This document shows, piece by piece, positions 54,661 through 62,918 of a DNA stretch of 64,000 nt; positions within the stretch are counted from its first letter, which is position 1; the number at the start of each line of letters is the position of its first letter. The stretch lies in assembly GCF_038595005.1 (NCBI RefSeq), contig NZ_CP151997.1, forward strand, positions 1,426,001-1,490,000, in the 5' to 3' direction. A program made the translations under genes and the position numbers. The notes beneath the pieces were generated by a model. That model was not told where the DNA came from and ran no database searches. It worked only from the letters and a program-made list of their open reading frames with translations. The DNA is from Chryseomicrobium sp. FSL W7-1435. Its GTDB lineage: Bacteria > Bacillota > Bacilli > Bacillales_A > Planococcaceae.

Positions 54661-56204
54661 TATTTGATTTTGAAAATCTCAAGTTCATTGACATTAGGTA
54701 AAACATCTGGAATTTCAATTTCAGGAGAGGGAGTAGTAGGTTGCACATGACCACACTCATTTAAAAAAGCTTGATTATTATCATGATAAATAAAATGGCT
54801 TGCATTTGGCATTTTTCCTTGTTTAGGTCCATTCACATGGATTTTTGTATTACCAGTAGCTTTCAGACGAGATATCCCTTCAATTGTAGGAGTATTAATA
54901 CAAACAATTGAAGAGTTATTCCTATTATTACCGCTAAATGTAATTTCATTTGAGTTAGTATCATCAACTTCGTTTATATATATATCAGATCTTAATCCAA
55001 TAGTAATTCTATTAGGTGCAAATAGTTTACCAGACACTATCAATTTTATCCCATTATTTACATTACCTTTTAATGTCAAATCATGTGTTATTATTTCTAA
55101 CTTGTCTCCATCAATTGATTCGTTTATAGTAACACTTTCAGTAGCTTTGATTGTTCCAGATTGAGAGTTGCTCGATGGTGAGTTTATATTCTTTAAGATA
55201 ATTCTCTTTGCAAGTAAATTAATTTGTGAACTTGAAAATGGCTCTTTAATTTCTAGTGTATTCAAAGATATTAGGGTTGAATTAAATTGATTATTAATAT
55301 TCTTAAGTATAAGGTCCTCTTGAGCAAAGATATATAAGTTATCACCATTCATCACATTATTAAAATTAGCAGTTCCATTCACTAGAATTGATAATCCTTT
55401 GATTGATCTATCAATATTATTTGTTTGACTTAGATTATTTTTAAAAATTATTGATGAATTTTGGTGAGTCCCACTTACAGATAAATTGGTAAAAGGTGAG
55501 TGTAATTTTGAATTAACAGTACTAGAGAATACTTGATTAGCAGAAGATAATTTACAACTTATATCTAGAGTGACACTTGAACAATTTTCTAAATCTTGAT
55601 TATATACAGCTGAGAAGGTTGGTAAAATTACTTCTGGATTAACATTAGAGACATTATCGCTAGGTGTACTCGATGGATTGAATGGACTAATTGCCGGTAG
55701 AATTAAAGTGGCTTCTATTGTTTTATTCAGTGTACTAGTTTCTAATCCGGTATTACCAGCTACAACATAATTAATTTTACTCTCTGTATTATCTAAATTA
55801 GCGTCTTCAAGAATATAATAAGCATCTGAATTATTAATGGTTCGTTTAATACTATTAGTATTTAAAATGTGGAGTGCTAATTGTAAGTTATCATTAATGT
55901 CATTTATTCTATCATTAATTTTTTTTATTTTGATTTGATTTGGTTCATTCGTGTCAATAATACTTTGAAAGTCCGTTCTAGCATTATTGTATTCTTTTTT
56001 TACTAGGTCAGTAATATGCAGCTGATAATATTCAGCTCCCATCTCGGCTAAAGATGTAGCGACAATTGCTTCATCAGTTTTGTCTATCTGCTTCTTTTGA
56101 TTCATCGAAGCAACTGTAAAACTAGCCGTTACCATTAGTAACAATACAACTAAAACAAGCACTAATAGTAATGTGTAACCTTCCTGTCTCCTGAGCATCT
56201 TCAT
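54654..56204 (-). CDS. PilX-N-like pilus accessory protein, long, beta-helix type
   Basis: A 516-residue protein with a type IV pilin-like N-terminus (EGYTLLLVLVLVVLLLMVTASF) lacking the Glu5 of major pilins, as in PilX proteins. After the first ~60 residues, which are nearly the same as in the upstream neighbour, comes an Asn/Ser/Ile-rich region. From about 260 to 450 there are short strands with LNTLEIKEPF, NLLAKRIILKN, KLEIITHDLTLKG, resembling a right-handed beta-helix of the kind in surface adhesins. The C-terminus has a PTTPSPEIEIPD linker. Strongly AT-rich DNA. ATG at 56204 follows GGGGTG and overlaps the upstream gene's end region. Confidence 0.65.
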   Translation of the reverse strand: MKMLRRQEGYTLLLVLVLVVLLLMVTASFTVASMNQKKQIDKTDEAIVATSLAEMGAEYYQLHITDLVKKEYNNARTDFQSIIDTNEPNQIKIKKINDRINDINDNLQLALHILNTNSIKRTINNSDAYYILEDANLDNTESKINYVVAGNTGLETSTLNKTIEATLILPAISPFNPSSTPSDNVSNVNPEVILPTFSAVYNQDLENCSSVTLDISCKLSSANQVFSSTVNSKLHSPFTNLSVSGTHQNSSIIFKNNLSQTNNIDRSIKGLSILVNGTANFNNVMNGDNLYIFAQEDLILKNINNQFNSTLISLNTLEIKEPFSSSQINLLAKRIILKNINSPSSNSQSGTIKATESVTINESIDGDKLEIITHDLTLKGNVNNGIKLIVSGKLFAPNRITIGLRSDIYINEVDDTNSNEITFSGNNRNNSSIVCINTPTIEGISRLKATGNTKIHVNGPKQGKMPNASHFIYHDNNQAFLNECGHVQPTTPSPEIEIPDVLPNVNELEIFKIKYN

Positions 56205-56220
56205 GTAAACACCCCAGCAT

Positions 56221-57468
56221 CTAATTATAATTAATTTCCTCAATAGAAGTTCCTGGATCAATCACACCATTTGGATCCGTAATCGTCAAATTGCACACCG
56301 TATCTTTTTGTTGTTGTGTTATGACTGTCTGATCGGAAGCAGCAGTCATCTGATACCATGGTGCATTCACATCATTGCTTAGCTTATAAATTACTTTGTA
56401 ATTAGAAGAATCTCCATGTTTAAAACTAGACTTCACTTGTGAGAAAGCTGAAGAAGAAAGAGGACTTTCAATGCAAACGTTACTATTGATTAAAGTTACG
56501 CGTTTATCATCTTCTTTAATATTATTTCCATTCGTATTCTCGAGTGTGAAACCTATAGTGTTGGTAACTAAAGTTGAATTTAGAATATCCGATTTCGCAT
56601 TAGAACTAAATGTGAAAGAAATAGTTTTAACCTTTAAAAATGAATTATCGATACGTACATGTTTTAGGAAAAACACTCCATCAGCTGCGAGTACTTTAAT
56701 ATTACCTAAATCTTTATTTTGCTGAGAATTAAATTGTTGTGAATCAAATGTAACTGTGATAGGGAAGTAATAGAATGTATTATCTGTAAATGAGAACCCA
56801 GGATTTGATATTGTAGGAACGTTTAAAACTGTAACTTTAGACGGATCATTTATATATAAATCCTTATAGTCATCAAAACTAATGGTTGGTAAAGTCGGAG
56901 ATCCATTTATTAATGGCAAACTAAGTTTAGGATAGCTCATCTTCATATCAATACTACGTGTAACCGTTGCATCAAACACCCCTGCAACTTTCAATGTCAA
57001 AACATAACGTGTGAAACCAGAAGTAGCATCCGTGACTTCTTCTTTCGAATAGCTCTGCAATTTGTATGCACGGTTCGCAGTTGCCACTTCCCGTAAAGCT
57101 GCTGAAGCAGACTCTGCATTTAAAAAGTTCGTGATGTCTGTATTGATCAGAGTATTGTATGTAGTAATTTTACTAGCAATTTCAGTAGCTTTTGTTTCAG
57201 CTGAAAGGGTTGAATTGTTTTGAATAGTTTTAATTTCTAGTAGTGCTTTTGAATAGTGGCCGCTGATAATTGTTTCAAGACGGTTCTGATAATATTCGAC
57301 TCCCATTTCTGCAAGGGAAGTGGATACAAATGAATCGTCTGTTTTTGAAACCTGTTTTTGTTGATTCATAGAAGCGATTGTAAAGCTGGCAGTGAGCATC
57401 AATAACAAAACTACAAGAACCAAAGTGAGTAACAAAGTGTAGCCTTTTTGATTAAGATAATTCGTCAT
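56221..57468 (-). CDS. PilX-N-like pilus accessory protein
   Basis: A 415-residue protein with the prepilin-like start QKGYTLLLTLVLVVLLLML, no Glu5, then NQQKQVSKTDDSFVSTSLAEMGVEYYQ almost as in the downstream paralogue. The rest differs from that paralogue in sequence and length. A helical segment (about 60-130) is followed by a beta-rich part. Probable minor pilin or pilus-tip protein exposed outside the cell. The DNA is AT-rich compared with the housekeeping genes. ATG follows GGAGTGAG. It forms a two-gene unit separate from the prepilin pair upstream, which ends in its own terminator. Confidence 0.65.
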   Translation of the reverse strand: MTNYLNQKGYTLLLTLVLVVLLLMLTASFTIASMNQQKQVSKTDDSFVSTSLAEMGVEYYQNRLETIISGHYSKALLEIKTIQNNSTLSAETKATEIASKITTYNTLINTDITNFLNAESASAALREVATANRAYKLQSYSKEEVTDATSGFTRYVLTLKVAGVFDATVTRSIDMKMSYPKLSLPLINGSPTLPTISFDDYKDLYINDPSKVTVLNVPTISNPGFSFTDNTFYYFPITVTFDSQQFNSQQNKDLGNIKVLAADGVFFLKHVRIDNSFLKVKTISFTFSSNAKSDILNSTLVTNTIGFTLENTNGNNIKEDDKRVTLINSNVCIESPLSSSAFSQVKSSFKHGDSSNYKVIYKLSNDVNAPWYQMTAASDQTVITQQQKDTVCNLTITDPNGVIDPGTSIEEINYN

Positions 57469-57593
57469 GATTTCTCACTCCATTCATGGAATATAATTAC
57501 TATTAGTATATCAAAAGAGATAGGTCTATAGGTATGATATTCTGGAATGTAAAAATAACGATTTTACATAATGAGAAATTTAGTCCAAAGACC

Positions 57594-57621
57594 TAAAAAA
57601 GCTAAGCGAAGTCGCTTAGCT
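57594..57621 (-). terminator. terminator of the PilV/PilW-like pair
   Basis: On the minus strand AGCTAAGCGA pairs with TCGCTTAGCT, followed by TTTTTAGG; it overlaps the stop codon of the upstream minor pilin. Confidence 0.8.
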
Positions 57622-58102
57622 AGTCAGTAGTTAATTTTGATAATGTTGTATTTAATACATAATAAGTTGATTTTCCATCCTTGAATTCAGCAGTTAAGCT
57701 CAAATGCACAGGCAAAAGAATTCTTCCCCCATTTGAATAACTTGCAATACTCAAAGTAGCTTCTTCTTGATTGATTATATTATTTTCAATAGTGGGCGAG
57801 ACATTATAAAGTTGATAAGTGACTCCAGGGCGTTTTGGAATTCTAATTTCACCATCATCTTTAGAGTTAATCACTAATTGGCCAGCCTCAATTTTTAGAT
57901 CTATAATTGTGCTTCTTGTATGAGTAGATTGTAATGTCGACAAAATCACATTCGCTTCCTGTTGTAAGGACTGTGTAGTAACGGCATAGCTATTGGAATC
58001 GATAGTCTGAAAAAAGACTCTCCAAATCAAAATAGTCAAAAATCCTATAATGACAATGACTGCAAGAAGCTCAACAAGTGTAATTCCTTTTTGGTTTTTC
58101 AT
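57620..58102 (-). CDS. prepilin-type protein, PilW-like
   Basis: A 160-residue minor pilin with the class III signal KNQKG-ITLVELLAVIVIIGFL: cleavage after Gly6, then I/T/L/V and Glu5, which is methylated and packed in the pilus core. The globular part (about 35-160) is beta-rich, with GRILLPVHLSLTAEF near 128. Similar to PilW/ComGF-type pseudopilins. ATG follows GGAGGA at 7 bases. Four bases from its upstream neighbour, so they form a pair. Confidence 0.8.
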   Translation of the reverse strand: MKNQKGITLVELLAVIVIIGFLTILIWRVFFQTIDSNSYAVTTQSLQQEANVILSTLQSTHTRSTIIDLKIEAGQLVINSKDDGEIRIPKRPGVTYQLYNVSPTIENNIINQEEATLSIASYSNGGRILLPVHLSLTAEFKDGKSTYYVLNTTLSKLTTD

Positions 58103-58106
58103 CTTG

Positions 58107-58589
58107 TCATCCTCCGGTCACTGTAACTGGTAGATTATCAGATGTAAGGTAGCCATAATTTGTTGCACGGATAGATTCTTTTTCCACAACATAAATTGTT
58201 ACTTCAAATAAGTCTAATCCGTCAACTTCGTTATCATCTACTAGATAATAAATTTGATAACCACCAGACAAAGGTGTTGTCTCAGTGGCGACATAAAAGT
58301 CTTGAGTCGGTTTGTTATTGTCTGGAAATAACTTATTGAAAGTTTCATTGCTACTTACAAGGTTAAATTGTGGGGGTGGATTAGCTCCATCTATTTCCCA
58401 GCCTTTTGCTCTTACAAGCGCATCTTTCGCAACTGCTACCGAGTCGAGACTCTCCTCATTCACTTCATTCGTCCTGAACATATTCGGAAAAACACTTAAT
58501 GCGATGGATAACACAACAGCTAAAAGTACAACAGATGCTAAAACCTCCACTAATGTAAATCCTTTACAATTCAGAAAATTTCTAAACAC
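58107..58589 (-). CDS. prepilin-type protein, PilV-like
   Basis: A 160-residue minor pilin with NCKG-FTLVEVLASVVLLAVVL: prepilin peptidase site after Gly, Glu5 present. The C-terminal part has YQIYYLVDDNEVDGLDLFEVTIYVV, typical of PilV/GspI small pilins. Two GTG codons compete; the one at 58589 is 7 bases from GGGGGG while the one at 58598 overlaps it, so 58589 is used. First gene of the minus-strand pilin pair, divergent from the VanW/PilB genes. Confidence 0.8.
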   Translation of the reverse strand: MFRNFLNCKGFTLVEVLASVVLLAVVLSIALSVFPNMFRTNEVNEESLDSVAVAKDALVRAKGWEIDGANPPPQFNLVSSNETFNKLFPDNNKPTQDFYVATETTPLSGGYQIYYLVDDNEVDGLDLFEVTIYVVEKESIRATNYGYLTSDNLPVTVTGG

Positions 58590-58806
58590 CTCTTGCACCC
58601 CCCTATGGTACCCTTTATACTTTCATCATAACAGAGGATTCAAAAGAATGAAACAAAGGAAATATCTGTCGTAAAGATTTCATAAATAAGGTAAATAGTT
58701 GTATTCAAAGTTACATCTATTACGTTACAATGAGATTAATAAGATAATTCTATGATGTAAGGCCTATAGAGAGTAGTAGGTAAATCTAGCGGGGGAGTGA
58801 ATCAAT

Positions 58807-60180
58807 TTGAGGAAAGTAATTGCAGGTTTAATTAGTATTGGCCTACTCGCTTTACTTTTTTCTCCTTTTGTATTAGCAAATGAACATACGCATACATTAG
58901 GTGGGAAAGTAGCTCCTTCAACAGATGAGGAAGAAGTGACGGCTTGGATTGCAACAGAGATTGATGTATGGAAAGCATCAGCGGTCGAGCAGTTAAATGC
59001 AACGAATTCTTCATTAGAAGTGACAGCAGATGATTTTGTTTTTGATATCGCGCAATCGGTTGACCAATTTGTTAGTAAAGCAAATGTGCCGTGGTATGCA
59101 TTTTGGAAAAGCGATCAAGAAGTCCATCAACCACTTGTGGTAACAATCAGTGAGCGACTTACTTCTGCAATCGATGCAGATCCAGCGTTTGATCGAGTCA
59201 AAACTATAGAAGATCTTCGCTTAAAAGCAAGTGTATTGAGTGATGAATCGATTCAACTGGTCGCAAGCGATATTTCGGTTGCGGATATGGAACGAGTTGG
59301 GTTCGTAACTGTGCAAACAGGACTCCCAGCTGCAGAACTGAATGCAGTAAACGAGCTGATACACAATAAAGTGATTCAACCCCAAGAAATTTTTTCATTA
59401 AATGAAACTTTAGTGCAAGGTGCTGCACCAATCTCAGAAACAACTGCAAACTTTGTAGCATCAATGTTTTATATTGCAGTTCTTCAAACGGAATTTGATT
59501 TAGTTGAGCGTCACTCACAAGGGGTCGTACCAGACTATTCGACTTTAGGATTAGAAGCGATGATCAACGCGAAGTTGAACCGTGATTTTAAATTCAAAAA
59601 TACGTTTGATACACCAGTAACTATCCAAGCAGTAAACTCGGGTGGTACATACTTACTTGAATTCCTAACACTAAATCCAGACTCTACTGCTAGTTTCGAA
59701 GTAGGATCTCGTGAAGAAATTGAACCGAAACGTGTAGAACGTCTGGTTGCAGATTTAAATTACGGTCAGTCTCGTCAAATCGAAACCGGTAGAAGCGGTT
59801 GGAGAGTCGTAACATACCGCACCGTTTCATCAAAGACAGGATCATTTGAAACACAAGAAATTATCGCACGGGACTATTATCCACCTGTACATACAGTGGT
59901 TGAAGTCAGTGCGAAAGAAGCACCACCAGCTCCAGAACCAGCTGTTCCAACAACGGGGGATCCTGCTGATGGCTCAGGTACTGGAACAGGAACGACTGGT
60001 GGAACTGGAACTGGCTCAGGTAACGGCACCGGCAGTGGTACAGGAACTGGAAGTGGATCAGGATCTGGTACAGGTCCAGGAAATGGAACAGGCTCTGACA
60101 ATGGTTCAACCAATGACCCTGCAGATTCTGATAATGATGGCACACCGGATTATGACAAAGGCGGAAATAAGATTGACTAA
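58807..60180 (+). CDS. secreted VanW-domain protein with Gly/Ser/Thr-rich tail
   Basis: A 457-residue exported protein: signal peptide (about 1-24, KVIAGLISIGLLALLFSPFVLA), a region of unknown fold (about 45-190), a VanW-like domain (about 195-300, with QPQEIFSLNETL and ERHSQGVVPDYSTLGLEAM, then FKFKNTFDTPVTIQA), a G5-like stretch (about 300-365) and a low-complexity GTGSGT-rich tail (about 390-435) ending in an Asp-rich DSDNDGTPDYDKGG calcium-type motif. TTG start after GGGGGAGTG. Directly upstream of pilB, 18 bases apart, suggesting a surface role with the pilus. Confidence 0.75.
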   Translation: MRKVIAGLISIGLLALLFSPFVLANEHTHTLGGKVAPSTDEEEVTAWIATEIDVWKASAVEQLNATNSSLEVTADDFVFDIAQSVDQFVSKANVPWYAFWKSDQEVHQPLVVTISERLTSAIDADPAFDRVKTIEDLRLKASVLSDESIQLVASDISVADMERVGFVTVQTGLPAAELNAVNELIHNKVIQPQEIFSLNETLVQGAAPISETTANFVASMFYIAVLQTEFDLVERHSQGVVPDYSTLGLEAMINAKLNRDFKFKNTFDTPVTIQAVNSGGTYLLEFLTLNPDSTASFEVGSREEIEPKRVERLVADLNYGQSRQIETGRSGWRVVTYRTVSSKTGSFETQEIIARDYYPPVHTVVEVSAKEAPPAPEPAVPTTGDPADGSGTGTGTTGGTGTGSGNGTGSGTGTGSGSGSGTGPGNGTGSDNGSTNDPADSDNDGTPDYDKGGNKID

Positions 60181-60198
60181 AGAAGGGAGGAATTCACA

Positions 60199-61863
60199 AT
60201 GAAGCTTAATACTAAAAAACGGATTGGAGACATGCTCGTCGATGCGGGAATGATCTCACAACAGCAGCTTGAATTTGGTCTTGAAAATAAAGCGCCATCT
60301 GAAAAGCTAGGGGATTACTTCATTCGTGAAAACCTCATTACCGAACAGCAGTTGAACGAGATGCTCGAGCGTCAGCTAGGGATTCCGAACATCAACTTAA
60401 CACAGTATCCGATTGACCCAGAGTTAACATCATTAGTTCCAAAAGATATTGCCAAACGACTGCTCGTGCTTCCTATAAAACGAGAACGTAACAAGTTGCT
60501 ACTTGCTATGGCCGATCCAATGGATTACTTTGCGGTAGAAGAAGTACGAATGGCAACCGGCCTACAAGTCGAGCCAGCCATAGCCGCTAAATACGATTTA
60601 CTGCGAATGCTAACAAAGTTCTACGATTTAAAAGAGACGATGGACATGTCCTTACAAGACATCATCCCAACAGACATTGATGACGAGAACCAAATCATGG
60701 ACCTCGATTCGCCAATCGTCAATCTCGTCAACCAATTGATCAGCAATGCCGTTACACAACGCGCGTCAGATATTCACTTTGATCCTCAAGAAACGGACTT
60801 ACGCATTCGATACCGAATTGACGGAGTTCTGCACCTTGAAAGAGCACTCCCGAAATACATCCAAAATGTAATTCTTGCTCGTATCAAGATTCTTGCAAAC
60901 TTGAATATTACGGAACATCGTATTCCACAAGATGGACGTATCAAGCAAAATATTAATATGAAACCAGTCGATATTCGTGTATCAACACTTCCTACTATAT
61001 ATGGAGAAAAAGTTGTAATGCGGGTACTCGATTTAACGAATGCTATCAACGATATTTCCAAGTTAGGATTTAGTGATTCTAATCTTGTATCGTTCAAAAA
61101 GATGTTGAAGCGTCCAAACGGTATTGTGTTGATTACAGGTCCAACGGGTTCTGGTAAATCATCTACACTATATGCTGGTTTGAATCGCCTGAACGAAGAT
61201 GAAGTGAATATCATTACGGTTGAAGATCCAGTTGAGTATCAATTAGAAGGTATCAACCAGATTCAAGTGAAAGAAGAAGTCGGCTTAACATTTGCAGCTG
61301 GGCTTCGTTCGATTCTTCGTCAAGATCCTGACATTGTCATGATCGGGGAGATTCGAGATCTTGAGACTGCGCAAATTGCGGTCCGAGCCTCTCTCACTGG
61401 TCACTTAGTATTAAGTACATTGCATACGAACTCTGCTGTTGAGTCAGTTTCCCGTCTACGTGACATGGGGATTGAACAGTTCTTAATTGCTTCGTCACTT
61501 GTTGGCGTTATCTCGCAGCGATTAGTACGACGTGTCTGTCGTGATTGCGCTGTGAAAGAAGAAGCTACAAGTCGTGAAAAAGAATTATTCGCAGAAAACG
61601 GATTAGAGATTCATGAAATTACGCGTGGTGTTGGGTGTCCAGCTTGTAACAACACGGGTTACCGTGGTCGACTAGCAGTTCACGAAGTTTTAGAAGTGGA
61701 TGATGAAGTTCGTTCAATGATCGTTGAAGGGCGTACACAACGCGATATTATGCGCTATATGAAACAAGCCAATATGAAGTCGCTATTGCAAGATGGCATG
61801 GAAAAAGTAGTGCTCGGTGTGACGACGACGGAAGAAGTGTTCCGCGTAGCTACACTTGATTAA
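60199..61863 (+). CDS. pilB: type IV pilus extension ATPase PilB
   Basis: Cytoplasmic hexameric ATPase powering pilus assembly. The 554-residue protein has the N-terminal GspE/PilB domain (about 1-145, KRIGDMLVDAGMI and QQLNEMLERQLGIPNI), then the ATPase: Walker A GPTGSGKSS (about 314-322), Asp box, Walker B IVMIGEIRDLETA near 377, His box LVLSTLHTNSA near 400, and a tetracysteine zinc site CRDC and CPAC (about 447-478). ATG follows GAAGGGAGG. Followed by pilT. Confidence 0.95.
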   Translation: MKLNTKKRIGDMLVDAGMISQQQLEFGLENKAPSEKLGDYFIRENLITEQQLNEMLERQLGIPNINLTQYPIDPELTSLVPKDIAKRLLVLPIKRERNKLLLAMADPMDYFAVEEVRMATGLQVEPAIAAKYDLLRMLTKFYDLKETMDMSLQDIIPTDIDDENQIMDLDSPIVNLVNQLISNAVTQRASDIHFDPQETDLRIRYRIDGVLHLERALPKYIQNVILARIKILANLNITEHRIPQDGRIKQNINMKPVDIRVSTLPTIYGEKVVMRVLDLTNAINDISKLGFSDSNLVSFKKMLKRPNGIVLITGPTGSGKSSTLYAGLNRLNEDEVNIITVEDPVEYQLEGINQIQVKEEVGLTFAAGLRSILRQDPDIVMIGEIRDLETAQIAVRASLTGHLVLSTLHTNSAVESVSRLRDMGIEQFLIASSLVGVISQRLVRRVCRDCAVKEEATSREKELFAENGLEIHEITRGVGCPACNNTGYRGRLAVHEVLEVDDEVRSMIVEGRTQRDIMRYMKQANMKSLLQDGMEKVVLGVTTTEEVFRVATLD

Positions 61864-61877
61864 AGGAGGTGACCCCA

Positions 61878-62918
61878 CTGGCTTATTCAATTATTGATTT
61901 ACTCAATCGCAGCTACGAAGATAAAATTTCCGATTTGCATATCACAGTGGGTGTTCCACCGATGTTTCGTAAGAACGGAAAATTGATCCCTGGTGGAGAC
62001 GTTGAACTAACTGAGGAAATGACAAAGCAGATGGTCAACGAATTATTGCCGGCAGATAAGCGAGAAGAGTTCGCTGAAAAAGGTGAAACGGATTTCGGAT
62101 TTGCTCTTGGCGAAAAATGTCGCTTCCGGATAAATGCCTATCATCAACAAAAACGTATGGCTCTGGCTGCTCGACAAATTTCGAATACCATTCCAACGTT
62201 GCAACAACTGAACATGCCAAAGGTATTATATGACTTAGCGGAACGTCCACAAGGCTTGATTTTAGTCACTGGGCCAACTGGTTCTGGGAAATCGACAACA
62301 CTTGCAGCAATGATTGACCATATCAATCGCACGACGTCTCGTCATATTTTGACATTGGAAGATCCAATCGAGTATGTACATCCGCACAATCAATCAATCG
62401 TGAACCAACGAGAAATCGGTGCAGATTCGATGAGTTTTGCCAATGCGTTGCGTGCAGCTCTTCGTCAAGATCCAGACGTCATTCTAGTTGGAGAGATGCG
62501 AGACTTGGAAACCATTTCAACCGCTATCACAGCTGCTGAAACCGGTCACTTAGTAATGGGAACATTACATACAAGTTCGGCCCCAACAACTATCGACAGA
62601 ATTATTGATGTGTTTCCGCCGTTTCAACAAGGTCAAATTCGTATTCAACTTGGTAACGTTTTACAGGGAATTGTTTCTCAACGATTATTCGTCAACGCCA
62701 CCGGAAATGGGAGGGTAGCAGCTACTGAAATTTTAATTTCAACGCCAGCTGTATCCAACTTGATTCGAAACGAAAAAGTACACCAGATTCAAAACGTCAT
62801 GCAGACGAGTCGTGCACTCGGCATGCATACACTTGAAGCGAATATTCAAGAACTCATCACTAAAGGTTCCATCAAGTACGAAGATGCCAAGCCATACTTA
62901 CCGGCAGGTGATTACTAA
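61878..62918 (+). CDS. pilT: type IV pilus retraction ATPase PilT
   Basis: Hexameric ATPase that depolymerises pili and drives twitching. 346 residues: N-terminal PAS-like domain with ISDLHITVGVPP, Walker A GPTGSGKST near 134, Walker B VILVGEMRDLET near 200, His box MGTLHTSSA near 225, and AIRNLIRE-like NLIRNEKVHQIQN near 292. A GTG in frame at 61869 lies inside the ribosome site AAGGAGGTGA; the CTG at 61878 is 8 bases after GGAGG and is the best start. pilC follows with overlapping stop and start. Confidence 0.93.
   Translation: MAYSIIDLLNRSYEDKISDLHITVGVPPMFRKNGKLIPGGDVELTEEMTKQMVNELLPADKREEFAEKGETDFGFALGEKCRFRINAYHQQKRMALAARQISNTIPTLQQLNMPKVLYDLAERPQGLILVTGPTGSGKSTTLAAMIDHINRTTSRHILTLEDPIEYVHPHNQSIVNQREIGADSMSFANALRAALRQDPDVILVGEMRDLETISTAITAAETGHLVMGTLHTSSAPTTIDRIIDVFPPFQQGQIRIQLGNVLQGIVSQRLFVNATGNGRVAATEILISTPAVSNLIRNEKVHQIQNVMQTSRALGMHTLEANIQELITKGSIKYEDAKPYLPAGDY

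Noticed and set aside
59877-60202. Several overlapping frames on both strands in the Gly/Ser/Thr-rich end of the VanW gene
   Set aside because: Low-complexity sequence keeps other frames open; the proteins are Pro/Val or Gln/His strings with no start signals.
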